Position numbers and translations under genes: made by a program
Shown here: one piece after another, positions 39,201 to 47,525 of the stretch
How positions within the stretch are numbered: position 1 is the first letter of the stretch
How the letters are laid out: each line of letters starts with the position of its first letter
From: Amycolatopsis dendrobii
GTDB lineage: Bacteria; Actinomycetota; Actinomycetes; Mycobacteriales; Pseudonocardiaceae
Direction of reading: 5' to 3'
Length of the DNA stretch: 64,000 bases
NCBI RefSeq assembly: GCF_014145675.1
Contig: NZ_JACGZW010000004.1
Span: 310,001-374,000, forward strand
The notes under the pieces: model-generated
Database searches by the model: none
Told to the model about the DNA's origin: nothing
What the model saw: only the letters and a program-made list of their open reading frames with translations

Positions 39201-41595
39201 CCGGTTGCAGGTGACCGTCGGCGCGGAGGAAGACGACGGCACCCGAGCCCTGGGAATCTTCTCCCAGGCCGAGGACGCCGACGAATGGATCCAGCACGGC
39301 AGCGGACGGCTCTCCCCAGCCGGTTCGCCGTCCGCGACGGCCACGCAATGGCCGCCCGCCGGAGCCACCGAGATCGACGTGACCGCACGGTACGACGAGC
39401 TCGCCGCGCAGGGCTTCGACTACGGCCCGATTTTCGCCGGCCTGCGTCGAGCCTGGCAAGCAGGCGACGTGCTGGCCGCCGAGGTCGCACTGCCCGAGCA
39501 CGCCGACGGCAGCGCCTTCGGGCTGCACCCCGCACTGCTCGACGCTGCTCTGCACACGATCGGCCTCGCCGGGCCCACCGAGGACAAGCCAGTGCTGCCC
39601 TTCGCATGGTCCGGCGTCTCGCTTTACGCCGGCGGCGCGGCAACCCTGCGCGTGCTGATCTCATCAGACGTCGAGAACACCGTCTCGCTCACCGCGACAG
39701 ACGCGTCCGGCGCACCCGTGCTGCGCGTCGATTCACTGGCACTGCGTCCCATCGCCGACGACGCATTCGCCACCGCCGCGCGTTCGGCCGTGGACGATTC
39801 GCTCTTCCGCGTCGACTGGATCCCCTGGCAAGGCGACGACGTCACCGCGGTGACCACCGCAATCCTGGGCGACGACCATTTCGGCCTCGGCGGAGAGTCC
39901 TATGTGGACCTCAACGCCCTGCTGGAAGCAATCCACAACGGCGCGTTGGTCCCCGACGTCGTCTACGTACCCTTCGCCGCCCCGGAAACCGCCACTCCCG
40001 AAGGCGCTCGCGCGGCCGTCCACAACCTCCTTTCCCTGTCCCAATCCTGGGTCACCGAGGATGTACTGGCCGCTTCGCGCTTGGTCGTCGTCGCCTCCGG
40101 CGCGATCGCCACTCGCCCCGACGAGGGTGCGCCCGACCTCACCCACTCGGCGCTGTGGGGCGTGATCCGTACCGCGCAACTCGAGTACCCCGACCGATTC
40201 ATGGTGGTGGACCTCGACAACGGCCCGCTTCCGATCGGCTCGGTCCTCGGCGCGATGTACGCCGACGAACCCGGCGTCGCAGTCCGCGACGGCGCGGTTT
40301 TGGTGCACCGCCTGGCAAAGTACGTGCCGTCCGGCACCGTCGCCTTCGACCCGGACGGCACCGTCCTGGTCACCGGCGGCACCGGCGTGCTCGGCCAGTT
40401 GATCGCCCGGCACCTGGTCGCCGAACACGGCGTCCGCAACCTGCTCATCACGAGCCGCCGCGGTCCCGCCGCCCCCGGAGCCGACGAATTCGCCGCCTCC
40501 CTGACCGAACTGGGCGCCTCAGTCTCACTGGTCGCCTGCGATCTGGCTTCCCGAGACGCTGTCGCGAACCTCATCGCCGACGTACCGGCCGACCACCCGC
40601 TGACCGCGGTCATCCACACGGCCGGCGTCGTCGACGATGGCGTGCTCCTCTCGCTGACCCCGGAACGGATGGACGCCGTCCTCCACCCGAAGGTCGACGC
40701 CGCGTGGCACCTGCACGAACTGACCGCGTCCCTGGACCTGTCCGCCTTCGTGCTGTACTCGTCGGCAGGCGGAACCCTGGGCGCTGCAGGCCAAGCGAAC
40801 TACTCCGCGGCGAACGTCTTCCTGGACGCCCTCGCACACCACCGCGCAGCGAGCGGCCTGCCAGCCGTGTCGCTCGCCTGGGGTCTGTGGTCGGAAGGCG
40901 GCATGTCCGGCGATCTGGCCGACACCGACCTGATCCGCATGGCCAGGTCCGGAGTCTTCGGCCTGTCCTTCGCCGACGGCCTGGAACTCTTCGACGCGAC
41001 CGTCGCCGCCGGCCAACCGTCGCTGGTGCCGGTACGACTGGACATGTCCGGCCTGCGCGCCGACGCCCACAGCGTCCCCGCCATGCTGCGCGGCCTGATC
41101 CGAGGCCGCCGCAGAGTCGAGGTCGTCGACGATTCCTGGAACCAGGTACTGCGCCTGTCCGGGGCCGAACGAGTACGAGCCGCCGTCGACCTGGTCTGCG
41201 GCACCGCCGCCGTAGTCCTTGGCCACGAACGCCGAGACGCAGTCGACCCCCGAAAGGGCTTCATCGAACTCGGCTTCGACTCGCTCACCGCCATCGAACT
41301 GCGCAACCGCCTGGACGTCCTCACCGGGATGCGCCTGCCCGCGACGCTGATCTTCGACTACCCGTCCGTGCAGGTCCTGGGAGAACATCTCGTAGCGGAC
41401 GGCGCCCCGTCTGCGGTCGAGATCCAGCTGGACGCCCTCGAAGACGTCGTGCGCGGCCTGGAACCGGACGAGGTCTCCGGCGTGGTGACTCGGCTGAAGG
41501 CGGTACTGGCGTCCCTGGCCCCGGACGAGGAGGTAGAAGGGGCCAGCGCGGACGAGCTCTTCGCGCTACTCGACGAAGAGCTGGAAGCGCGCTAA
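36226..41595 (+). CDS. type I modular PKS 2: module 4 (KS-AT-DH-KR-ACP)
   Basis: A 1789-residue single-module PKS. An N-terminal coiled-coil docking segment (residues 5-35) precedes KS (38-450; TACSSS, AHGTGT), AT (545-805; GHSVGE, HAFHS, malonyl type), DH (908-1178; [14 protein letters not shown] and DAALH intact), KR (1375-1555; GGTGVLG, VDD, Tyr and Asn present) and ACP (1642-1725; [10 protein letters not shown]). The C-terminal docking tail ends [15 protein letters not shown]. It should add two carbons and form one double bond. The GTG start overlaps the PKS1 stop as GTGA. The AT-DH linker carries a Gly-rich insert (about 38664-38728), and codons from about 37560 to 38400 have more T/A third bases than the rest of the gene. 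Confidence 0.96.
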   Translation: MTDKSAPSTEQIVAALRQSMTDNERLRADNQRLAARQSEPIAIIGMGCRYPGGVATPAQLWDLVAGGVDAIGEFPADRGWDTATLHDPTATRPGTTYSNEGGFLYDAADFEPEFFGISPREAVTLDPQQRLLLETAWEAVERAGIVPSTLRGSATGVFTGVMYHDYGAGSSDGSLISGRVSYTLGLEGPSVSVDTACSSSLVAMHLAAQALRRGECSLALAGGVTVMVTPDMFVYFSEQHGLSSDGRCKAFGSGADGVGCSEGAGMLLLERLSDARRNGHHVLAVLRGSAVNSDGASSGITVPNGPAQQRVIRAALADASLELSDVDAVEAHGTGTKLGDPIEAQALISTYGKVATPSRPLYVGSFKSNVGHTQAAAGVGGVIKMVEALRRGVLPPTLHADEPSPHVDWADGTVALLTESTPWPSADRPRRAAVSSFGISGTNAHVIVEQGDPVPGPSSAEGPVTWLLSASSPGALRAQAGQLAGFTASGSASDVGLSLAATRTLGEHRAGVVAADREAAARALGDYAAGRASSAVVEGVASARRIAFLFTGQGAQRAGMGLDLAAAYPVFAAALDEVGAALDLDVPLHTLLADADRLDQTGYTQPALFAVEVALYRLLESWGIQPSYLLGHSVGEIAAAHVAGVLSLADAGKLVVARARLMQALPAGGAMAAVQATEDEVLPLLTDGVGIAAVNGPRSVVVSGTEEEVLAVAGKFDRTSRLRVSHAFHSPLMDPMLDEFAAVARTLTYSEPSVPIVSTVELSAKVATPDYWVRQVRSAVRFADGVRALAEAGADTFVEVGPSAVLTAMGQSCADGAGVGGEGGPGGPGGASALANAVFVPVLRKDRAEAESAAAAVATLFTLGGTVDWDAFYAGAHVVELPTYAFQRKRYWLDNPTGARARGVAEVGQREAGHPLLGAVVGAADSGGVVLTGRLSLAAQPWLADHVVQGNALFPGTAFVELAVRAGDEVGCGRVDELTLAAPLILPEQGAVRLQVTVGAEEDDGTRALGIFSQAEDADEWIQHGSGRLSPAGSPSATATQWPPAGATEIDVTARYDELAAQGFDYGPIFAGLRRAWQAGDVLAAEVALPEHADGSAFGLHPALLDAALHTIGLAGPTEDKPVLPFAWSGVSLYAGGAATLRVLISSDVENTVSLTATDASGAPVLRVDSLALRPIADDAFATAARSAVDDSLFRVDWIPWQGDDVTAVTTAILGDDHFGLGGESYVDLNALLEAIHNGALVPDVVYVPFAAPETATPEGARAAVHNLLSLSQSWVTEDVLAASRLVVVASGAIATRPDEGAPDLTHSALWGVIRTAQLEYPDRFMVVDLDNGPLPIGSVLGAMYADEPGVAVRDGAVLVHRLAKYVPSGTVAFDPDGTVLVTGGTGVLGQLIARHLVAEHGVRNLLITSRRGPAAPGADEFAASLTELGASVSLVACDLASRDAVANLIADVPADHPLTAVIHTAGVVDDGVLLSLTPERMDAVLHPKVDAAWHLHELTASLDLSAFVLYSSAGGTLGAAGQANYSAANVFLDALAHHRAASGLPAVSLAWGLWSEGGMSGDLADTDLIRMARSGVFGLSFADGLELFDATVAAGQPSLVPVRLDMSGLRADAHSVPAMLRGLIRGRRRVEVVDDSWNQVLRLSGAERVRAAVDLVCGTAAVVLGHERRDAVDPRKGFIELGFDSLTAIELRNRLDVLTGMRLPATLIFDYPSVQVLGEHLVADGAPSAVEIQLDALEDVVRGLEPDEVSGVVTRLKAVLASLAPDEEVEGASADELFALLDEELEAR

Positions 41596-41602
41596 CCGCT
41601 TT

Positions 41603-41630
41603 GGGGCCGCCCGCCCCACCGGGCGGCCCC
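41603..41630. terminator. Bidirectional terminator hairpin
   Basis: A perfect 11-base-pair stem (GGGGCCGCCCG with CGGGCGGCCCC) and a 6-base loop lie between convergent genes, 8 bases after the PKS2 stop and 9 bases from the stop of the minus-strand glycosyltransferase. There is no long T-run, which is common for high-GC actinomycete terminators. Confidence 0.7.
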
Positions 41631-41638
41631 ATTGCTCC

Positions 41639-42622
41639 CTACTCGGTGCCGGCCCACCGAGGCAACTCCCGCGCAACCTCGCCCGGCGACGGCATTTGCG
41701 CGATCTCCTCAGCGACCGCGCGGGCCGCGTCGCGATAACCGCTGCTCCGGGGCAACAGCTTCCGCACGCTCTCGGCAACACTTTCCGCACTCAGCTTTCC
41801 GGGAAGGATCTGCAACGCAGCGCCCGCAGCGCTGAGTGCTTCCGCATTGGCGAACTGGTCCGCTCCCTGCGGAAGCACCAACTGCGGCACCCCGGCCGCG
41901 AGCGCGCCGAGCGTCGTACCGCTGCCGCCGTGGTGCACGACCGCGTCGACCTGCGGCAGCAGCTCCGCCTGCGGGACCCAGCTGTGGACCGCGACGTTCT
42001 TCGGCACCTCGCCAAGCCGGACGTTCCCGGCGGAAACCACCACGTCGGCACCCAGCGCCGACAAGCCTTGGACGGCTGTGCCGAGCACTTCCGTCGTGCC
42101 GAAGGCGGTGCCGAGCGTCAGGTAGATCAACGGTCGCGAACTCGTCCCGGCACGCCACTCGGGCAGCGCCGGCTCGGAATAGGCGACGGGCCGCAGTTCG
42201 ATTCGCTCAGCTGTCGCGAGAAAGTCCTTGTCCTGCAAGGACGGCGGACAGATATCGAGATGCGGCCGCCCTAGCGTGGGCCGCTCTAACCCGATCCCGG
42301 CGGGAAACATGCGGCCGAACCCGTGCCAGAGCCCGGGGATCGCCGCCCGCTCCGCCGCGACAGCCGGACCCGGCTGCCCCCATTCGTGAACGACGAGATC
42401 AGGGCGCAACCGGGTCAGTTCGGGTTCGAGGTCTTCGGCATAGATCTCGTAGAACGAATCCGCGGGCCGAAAGGGCCGCAGCCCGTTGCGGTGCAAGCAC
42501 GCGTGGACGTTCTCCCCGGCGGCGAAATGCACCTCGTGCCCGGCCTCTCGGGCGGCGACCGCGAGCGGGATGAGCGGGTAGGTGTGACCGACCGAAGCGA
42601 GGCTGGTGAAGAGCACGCGCAC
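41639..42622 (-). CDS. short MGT-type glycosyltransferase (macrolide glycosyltransferase family)
   Basis: A 327-residue GT-B glycosyltransferase, 60-90 residues shorter than typical family members; the missing part falls in the N-terminal acceptor half. Recognisable are MRVLFTSLASVGHTYPLIPL, YLTLGTAFG, HSWVPQAELLPQVDAVVHHG and the donor-site GGSGTTLGALAAGVPQLVLP followed by the DQ-like ADQF. It may attach a sugar to the macrolactam, or glycosylate and inactivate it for self-protection as known for oleandomycin MGTs; the sequence does not decide. The ATG at 42622 begins the first beta strand. It lacks the TAGGGG promoter box but has an AT-rich 21-base palindrome upstream, so it seems controlled separately from the pathway regulon. 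Confidence 0.85.
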   Translation of the reverse strand: MRVLFTSLASVGHTYPLIPLAVAAREAGHEVHFAAGENVHACLHRNGLRPFRPADSFYEIYAEDLEPELTRLRPDLVVHEWGQPGPAVAAERAAIPGLWHGFGRMFPAGIGLERPTLGRPHLDICPPSLQDKDFLATAERIELRPVAYSEPALPEWRAGTSSRPLIYLTLGTAFGTTEVLGTAVQGLSALGADVVVSAGNVRLGEVPKNVAVHSWVPQAELLPQVDAVVHHGGSGTTLGALAAGVPQLVLPQGADQFANAEALSAAGAALQILPGKLSAESVAESVRKLLPRSSGYRDAARAVAEEIAQMPSPGEVARELPRWAGTE

Positions 42623-42678
42623 CTGCTGACCAGCTCCTTTCTTGGCCAGTGCGATGGCCGGTCACTGTGATGCTCACG

Positions 42679-42699
42679 TCAGATGTTAATACCATCTGA
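42679..42699 (-). promoter_or_regulatory. AT-rich operator-like palindrome upstream of short glycosyltransferase
   Basis: Arms TCAGATG (42679-42685) and CATCTGA (42693-42699) flank TTAATAC. On the minus strand this contains TATTAA, a good -10 candidate about 65 bases before the glycosyltransferase start. An operator overlapping the -10 element would suit a repressor. The rest of the 229-base gap to the metallo-hydrolase stop shows nothing else. Confidence 0.45.
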
Positions 42700-42851
42700 G
42701 CCTAGCCTGCTTGAGGCGGGCACGGCAACGGCGGGGTTCGCGGTGCCCTGTCCCTTGGGGCTCTGGCGTGTCCACAATGGATTCTCGGACGGCGGATCGA
42801 CGGTTCGCCACCGCGGGTGCGCTGGCTCGGCTGGGTTGGTGTCCTGCTGTC

Positions 42852-43664
42852 TCAACCCGCTGTCACGCCGGAGTTCTCGGTTGCCTGAGCGAGGTCCAGC
42901 CATTCCCCGACCGGCAGCACGTGTGCCCGCCGCCCGGCATGTGCGCGGAACTCGGCCTCCGGATCGGAAATCTCGACGTATCCGGCGACCTTGTCCGACT
43001 GCTCCGTCTCGTAGTGCATCGGCACCGCGTACCGAGCGTCGAGGATATCCGCGACCGCGGCGGCTTGCCTCGGGTCCAACGCGGCGGGCACGGGGCTCGG
43101 CGGCTGGAGATGCGGTGCGTCGACCACCGCGCCGTTCGCGGGCAGGAACACCGCGTCGAACGGGCTGAACCGGCGGGTGATGAGCCACCAGTAACCGTGG
43201 AACATCGTGTCGCCGCCGTGGAAAATCCGTTGCCCGGCAGCTTCGACCACCCAGTTCAGCTGCGGGTCGCCCAGCCCGTCGACGGCCGGGACCGCGGTGA
43301 GTCGGAACGGTCCGATTTCCCTGGCGGACCAGGGCTCGACGACTTCGGCGGGCAGTCGGTGCAGGGTCAACTCGCGCTCGGCGGGCAATGTCGTCACGTT
43401 GTCCGCGTCGTCCCCATAGCCGGGTGGCGGGCGGAGCACTGGCGCTCCCGGTGTCAGCACCTCCGCGAGCGCGGCCGCGTCGGTGTGGTCCCGGTGCAAG
43501 TGGGTGACCAGTGCGGCCATGGCCTTCCCGCTCGGCGTCGCCAGTCCTTCGCCGGACTTCCATCCGGTGAACAGCGGGGACAGGTCCTGCACGTAGTCGA
43601 TCACCAGTCGCTCGTCGCTCGCTTCAATTTCCAGTCCGGCCCAGCCCAGGCGGCGCGCCCGCAT
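42852..43664 (-). CDS. MBL-fold metallo-hydrolase
   Basis: A 270-residue metallo-beta-lactamase-fold hydrolase of the UlaG-like/L-ascorbate-6-phosphate-lactonase-like group. The metal-binding motif THLHRDHTDA and the later HGGDTMFHG supply His and Asp ligands, and PMHYETEQSD gives another His near the C-terminus. Substrate unknown; such proteins hydrolyse lactones, phosphodiesters or thioesters. The ATG at 43664 is preceded by AAGGAGCACGAG. It diverges from the TetR gene across a 19-base inverted repeat, so it is very probably the target of that repressor. A role in macrolactam breakdown or resistance is conceivable but unsupported. Confidence 0.85.
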   Translation of the reverse strand: MRARRLGWAGLEIEASDERLVIDYVQDLSPLFTGWKSGEGLATPSGKAMAALVTHLHRDHTDAAALAEVLTPGAPVLRPPPGYGDDADNVTTLPAERELTLHRLPAEVVEPWSAREIGPFRLTAVPAVDGLGDPQLNWVVEAAGQRIFHGGDTMFHGYWWLITRRFSPFDAVFLPANGAVVDAPHLQPPSPVPAALDPRQAAAVADILDARYAVPMHYETEQSDKVAGYVEISDPEAEFRAHAGRRAHVLPVGEWLDLAQATENSGVTAG

Positions 43665-43703
43665 CTCGTGCTCCTTCGTCGTGGTCTTGGTTGCCGGAAA
43701 TTT

Positions 43704-43746
43704 AGCGTACGGGCGTTCTCTAATCAATAGAGAACGCACGTACGCT
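43704..43746. promoter_or_regulatory. TetR operator: 19-base inverted repeat
   Basis: The left arm (43704-43722, AGCGTACGGGCGTTCTCTA) and right arm (43728-43746) are reverse complements at 18 of 19 positions, around a 5-base ATCAA centre. It lies between the divergent metallo-hydrolase and TetR genes and ends 11 bases before the TetR start, so binding would block both promoters. The size and symmetry are typical of TetR-family operators. Confidence 0.8.
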
Positions 43747-43757
43747 ATACTTCTCGC

Positions 43758-44360
43758 ATGTCACCGCGACGCTCAGCGGCCGAAGCACAGGCCACCCGAG
43801 GCCGGATCCTCGACCGCGCGGCCGAGATCGCCTCCGCGGAGGGGCTGGACGGGATCACGATCGGCCGGCTCGCTGAGGAACTGGAGATGAGCAAGTCCGG
43901 AGTGCACAAGCACTTCGGCACCAAGGAGACATTGCAGATCTGCACACTGGACAAGGCGTTCGTCGACTTCTGGCACCGGGTGGTCGAACCCGCGCTGCCC
44001 GAACCGCCGGGGCTCCGGCGGCTGCGCGCGGTGTGCGCCAACTCCGTGGACTACCTGGAAGCGCCGCTGCTGCCCGGCGGCTGCCTGATGACCGCGGCGC
44101 TCAGCGAGTACGACGGCCGCCCGGGCCGGGTGCGCGACGCGGTGGCCGAGGTGTGGTCGCGCTGGCGGGGCCAGCTGCGTGCGGACCTGGCCGAGGCAGT
44201 GGAGAGCGGTGAGCTGCCTGCTGGGTTCGATGTCGATCAGGCGTTGTTCGAGATCATCGCCGCCGGGCTGGCACTGAACGCGGCGATGCAGCTTCAGCAC
44301 GACCGGACTGCTGCCGGGCGGGCGCGTCGCGCGATCGAGCGGGCTTTGGCACAGACCTGA
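43758..44360 (+). CDS. TetR family transcriptional regulator
   Basis: A 200-residue TetR-family protein. The N-terminal HTH runs from TRGRILDRAAEIASAEGLDG through IGRLAEELEMSKSGVHKHFG, with the family-typical K-x-x-L after it. The C-terminal domain includes the PLLPGGCLMTAAL segment seen in the TetR_C subfamily of YcdC/YxaF-like regulators. The ATG at 43758 is only 11 bases after the inverted repeat, so it is almost certainly autoregulated and controls the divergent metallo-hydrolase. The ligand is unknown; an intermediate or the product of the cluster is one possibility. Confidence 0.9.
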   Translation: MSPRRSAAEAQATRGRILDRAAEIASAEGLDGITIGRLAEELEMSKSGVHKHFGTKETLQICTLDKAFVDFWHRVVEPALPEPPGLRRLRAVCANSVDYLEAPLLPGGCLMTAALSEYDGRPGRVRDAVAEVWSRWRGQLRADLAEAVESGELPAGFDVDQALFEIIAAGLALNAAMQLQHDRTAAGRARRAIERALAQT

Positions 44361-44520
44361 GGGCTGCGTTTGGCGGAGCGGTGGTGCATTGGGCTGGCCG
44401 TGCGTCGGGGAGATGCGGCCGTGGTTTCCGTTTTGGCCGCAGATCCTCGACGCGGATGTCGGACCAGACGGGGAGAGTTGCTGCGGATCGACCCGCGCCG
44501 GGCTCGAGGCGCGCCCGGGG

Positions 44521-44790
44521 TTACGACTCGGTGGCCATGCCCAGCGAGCACAGGGAACCGGCCAGGGCGATGAGGTCGTAGCGGGTGTCGTCCTCGTTCG
44601 TTTCCCACAGGGCGGAGAGGGTGGTGGCGGCCTGGTCGACGTCACCGTTGTGCTGCTTCAACGCAATCCACATCGCGGCGGCAACCGGCTCGCACTCGAT
44701 GTGGCGGTTGGTCGTGCGGCAGGTCAGCTCCAGGTGGCCGTTGGCGAGCATGCGCTGGGTGACGCCGGGGGCGGTGGTGATCGCCATCAT
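44521..44790 (-). CDS. small PqqD-like (RRE-fold) protein
   Basis: An 89-residue protein resembling the PqqD domain, the RiPP recognition element fold. It shows a short N-terminal beta segment (LELTCRTTNRHIECEP), VAAAMWIALKQHNGDVDQAA matching the usual helix with conserved Trp, and a C-terminal helix YDLIALAGSLCSLGM. PqqD proteins bind peptides or present them to modifying enzymes. No precursor peptide, radical SAM enzyme or cyclase is nearby, so the role here is unknown. It follows the second thioesterase by 109 bases on the same strand and is probably co-transcribed with it. GGAGG precedes tandem ATGs at 44790 (5-base spacing) and 44787 (8-base spacing). The PqqD call is by pattern only. 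Confidence 0.6.
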   Translation of the reverse strand: MMAITTAPGVTQRMLANGHLELTCRTTNRHIECEPVAAAMWIALKQHNGDVDQAATTLSALWETNEDDTRYDLIALAGSLCSLGMATES

Positions 44791-44899
44791 GATGGCCTCC
44801 TGGTTGAGGGGGTGTTTCCTTGATGTACCTAGTTTCTCGGAACGGGGGAGCCGGAGCCATGGGGTGTGCTCCTGAAGCTTCCCTGGGGTTTCCCCACCC

Positions 44900-45691
44900 T
44901 TATCCCCGGTAGATTCCCGGTTGCCAAGCGGCCAGGGTTGTGGTGATCGTCTTCAGGACGGCGTTGAGCTGGTCGTTCAGGTAGAAATGGCCGCCGGGGA
45001 AGATCTTCACCTGGCAGGGGCCGGTGGTGTGGTTGCGCCAGGCGCCGGCCTCGTCCAGGTCGGTGACCGGGTCTGTGTCGCCGACCAGGACCTGGATCGG
45101 GCAGCTCGGTTCCACGCCTGGGAGGTGCCGGTAGGTTTCCACGGCGGTGTAGTCGCCGCGGATCGCGGGCAGGACCATGCGCAGCAGTTCGTCGTCGCCC
45201 AGTACGCCGGCGTCGGTGCCGCTGAGTTCCTTCAGCGCGGCGATCAGGCCGTCGTCGTCGCGTTGGTGGATGAACTCGATCCGGTGCGCGGACGGGGCCC
45301 GGCAAGCGGACGCGAACAGGCCCAGCGGGGGATTGCCGCGCGCCTCAAGGCGGCGGGCCGCCTCGTAGCCGACGGTGGCGCCCATGCTGTGGCCGAACAG
45401 GGCCACGGGCAGGTCGGACCAGCCGGCCAGGTCGTCGGCGATCGCGTCGGCGATGGCGGCGACCGTGTCCAGGCATGGTTCGGCGCGCCGGTCCTGGCGG
45501 CCGGGGTACTGGACGGCGACCACCTCGAAGTCCTGCCCGGCCGCGGTGGCGGAGAGCGGGAAGTAGGCGGTCGCCGACCCGCCGGCGTGCGGGAGGCACA
45601 CCAGGCGCACTCGTGCCCCTTCGGTCGGGTGGAAACGGCGGATCCACCGGCTTGTGCGGGCGTTCGCGGGTGTTTCGTCCACTGCGGTCAC
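44900..45691 (-). CDS. second type II thioesterase
   Basis: A 263-residue alpha/beta-hydrolase thioesterase with VCLPHAGGSATAYFP, VQYPGRQDRR, LFGHSMGA (Ser102) and a late PGGHFYLN histidine. It is clearly paralogous to the thioesterase at 4423-5193. It would hydrolyse stalled chains or the wrong acyl or aminoacyl groups from carrier proteins; one of the pair may serve the stand-alone ACP. The only plausible start is the GTG at 45691. It lacks a ribosome-binding sequence, and a candidate -10 element lies only 10-15 bases upstream, so the mRNA may be leaderless. The CTAGGGG box at 45730-45736 puts it in the pathway regulon. Confidence 0.92.
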   Translation of the reverse strand: MTAVDETPANARTSRWIRRFHPTEGARVRLVCLPHAGGSATAYFPLSATAAGQDFEVVAVQYPGRQDRRAEPCLDTVAAIADAIADDLAGWSDLPVALFGHSMGATVGYEAARRLEARGNPPLGLFASACRAPSAHRIEFIHQRDDDGLIAALKELSGTDAGVLGDDELLRMVLPAIRGDYTAVETYRHLPGVEPSCPIQVLVGDTDPVTDLDEAGAWRNHTTGPCQVKIFPGGHFYLNDQLNAVLKTITTTLAAWQPGIYRG

Positions 45692-45699
45692 AAAACCAG

Positions 45700-45736
45700 G
45701 AGTGTTCGGGGCGCGGCCGCGTGCGGCAACCCCTAG
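45700..45736 (-). promoter_or_regulatory. Candidate promoter of the second thioesterase
   Basis: CTAGGGG on the minus strand (45736-45730) is followed after 23 bases by AACACT (45706-45701), a weak -10 candidate. The expected transcription start then falls at or next to the GTG codon at 45691, fitting the absence of a ribosome-binding site. Confidence 0.4.
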
Positions 45737-45881
45737 CGGCCTGGGGTGCCGCAGGGGAGGGGCGGTGTTGGCGGGAGGCGCGCTGAACGCGGTCGCGCGG
45801 GGTTCTGAGCCCGGGCAGGACCACTGGCCGGACTCGTGGTTGTGGATGCGAGTCCGGCGCGAGTGGCGTTCGGCGTGGCGC

Positions 45882-47237
45882 TCATGAGGCTGCGGCCGAC
45901 GGGGGCGGAGCGGGAGCCGGGCGTGGTCTCGCGGCTTGCCGTGGTGAGTGGCCTAGCGGGGCGGGCGGTGGGTTGTGGGCGGTGTTGCGGAGCGGTTTCT
46001 GCTCCGGATCGAGGATGGACGGCGGGATCCAGTGCACGGCCTGGTCGCGGAGGACGATTTTCCAGCCGCTGTGGTGCAGGAGACGGTGGTGGCGTTCGCA
46101 GCACGAGGCGAGGTTGTTCAGGTCGGTGGGGCCGCCGTGGGCCCAGTGGACGATGTGGTGCGGGGTGGTCCACTTCGGGCTGCGGTCGCAGCCGGGGAAG
46201 GTGCAGCCGCGGTCGCGGATCGCCAGGGCGCGGCGCTGGGCGTTCGTGGCGGTGCGGGCGGAGCGGCCCAGGTCCAGGACCTGGCCTTCGGTGCCCAGGA
46301 CCGCGGGGTAGACCTTGGCGTCGCACAGGATTCGGCGCAGGCCGGCCGCGGACAGCACGGATTCGTCTTCCGCGACGACCGTTTTAGCCGTGCTCCGCAG
46401 GGTTTCCAAGTCGACCGTGACCGTCGCGACTGCTCGTTCGCCGGCTTTGGCGGGCAGGTCCGGGGTGCGGGCGGCCAGGTCGACGATCGCGGCGAGGGCG
46501 TCGCCGTGGCGTTCGGACGGGGTGCGGGGGTCAGGCGTGTCCGGCGTGGTCGCGGGGTCCGGTGCGGCAAGGGGAACCAGCAGTTGTTCGATCAGGGTGC
46601 CGGTTTCGTGGTCTACGTTGCCGCTGAAGCGGAAACGGCCGGCCTGGGTCCACTGCCAGCGGAATTCCCGCCAGGGACGGGCGGCTTCCTCGCGACGCGA
46701 ACCCGAGTCGGAGTCCGAGCCCGCGTCGGGAACCGAGTCCGGGTCCAAGCCGTGGTCCAAGTCGGGGGAGCCGGGCACGTCGGCGGGATCGTTGTCCCAG
46801 TAGATCTTCAGCCGGGTCGCGGCGCGCCGGACGACGCTGGGGTTGGCCTGCGCCGCGAGGGTCACGAGAGTGTCCTCGGCGACGGTGTAGTCCTCGGGCG
46901 TCAGCCATCTCGGTGCGTCAGCGAGGAATTCGGCGATGACGGCGGCGTGCTGGGCGGTGATTTCGCCCGCGGACAGCGCTTTCCAGGTCAGCGGCAGCGT
47001 GCCGGTGGCTTGGGCGATCCGGGCGCGCGCCTCGCGCAGGGTCACGTGCAGGATCGTCGCCAGGTAGGCCGAAGTCGAGGTGTAGCCCTCCGGCAAGGCA
47101 CCGCGCGCTTCCAATTCCCGGATTGTCTCCAGTTGGGCGGCGTAGGCGACGTTCTGTTGTCTTTGCGTGGTCAGGAGTCTGCTGGTCAGGTCCCGGTCTG
47201 ACAGCTGCCAGGCGGGGAGCGTGGTAGTCGTGGACAC
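45882..47237 (-). CDS. DUF222 / 13E12-repeat family HNH endonuclease-like protein
   Basis: A 451-residue protein: an N-terminal helical DUF222 domain (residues about 20-330) with an acidic Asp/Ser/Pro-rich spacer near 150-180, then an HNH nuclease motif (CTFPGCDRSPKW, PHHIVHWAHGGPTDLNNL, CERHHRLLHH), and a Pro/Arg-rich tail. The HNH Cys, His and Asn residues are present. The family occurs in many copies in actinobacteria and several mycobacterial members are LexA-controlled. A perfect SOS box lies 13 bases upstream here. The GTG at 47237 directly abuts GGAGAG, an unusually tight spacing. It has no evident part in polyketide synthesis and looks like an insertion into the cluster. Confidence 0.88.
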   Translation of the reverse strand: MSTTTTLPAWQLSDRDLTSRLLTTQRQQNVAYAAQLETIRELEARGALPEGYTSTSAYLATILHVTLREARARIAQATGTLPLTWKALSAGEITAQHAAVIAEFLADAPRWLTPEDYTVAEDTLVTLAAQANPSVVRRAATRLKIYWDNDPADVPGSPDLDHGLDPDSVPDAGSDSDSGSRREEAARPWREFRWQWTQAGRFRFSGNVDHETGTLIEQLLVPLAAPDPATTPDTPDPRTPSERHGDALAAIVDLAARTPDLPAKAGERAVATVTVDLETLRSTAKTVVAEDESVLSAAGLRRILCDAKVYPAVLGTEGQVLDLGRSARTATNAQRRALAIRDRGCTFPGCDRSPKWTTPHHIVHWAHGGPTDLNNLASCCERHHRLLHHSGWKIVLRDQAVHWIPPSILDPEQKPLRNTAHNPPPAPLGHSPRQAARPRPAPAPPPSAAAS

Positions 47238-47249
47238 CTCTCCATTGAA

Positions 47250-47265
47250 TCGAACGCGCGTTCGA
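47250..47265. promoter_or_regulatory. Actinobacterial SOS (LexA) box
   Basis: TCGAACGCGCGTTCGA matches the actinobacterial LexA consensus TCGAAC-N4-GTTCGA perfectly, inside a 20-base perfect palindrome (47248-47267). It sits 13 bases upstream of the HNH gene start, between it and the divergent LuxR regulator gene. Confidence 0.85.
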
Positions 47266-47462
47266 TTACTCTATCGCTCGAAGCGGTCAACCCCGACTGC
47301 GGGACCAAGCCGAGCAAGATCACTGTCCGGAGCCAAAAAGCGGCAACGGCGGCGCGCCAATGCCCCTCACGACCAGGCGGCATCGTAACGAGGTCCAGCT
47401 GGAAACAACGCAAGGTAATCGTGATCACCTGATTGAGTGACTTTAGATCGCGGTTGGCTGTG

Positions 47463-47470
47463 CTTAGGGG
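47463..47470 (+). promoter_or_regulatory. TTAGGGG box upstream of the LAL regulator
   Basis: CTTAGGGG lies about 55 bases before the ATG at 47526, with TTTAGAT 22 bases (two helical turns) upstream. This resembles the pathway boxes and suggests autoregulation. The -10 element is less clear here (GAAGAT, 25 bases on). Confidence 0.35.
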
Positions 47471-47525
47471 GCGGCTGCGACTGTGGCACACGCAGGAAGA
47501 TGACCGTTGGGTCGAGGAGCTTGCG

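Noticed and set aside
47433..47525. Upstream TTG start for the LAL regulator
   Set aside because: It would include a TTAGGGG box and lacks a ribosome-binding site; the ATG at 47526 has GAGGAG before it.
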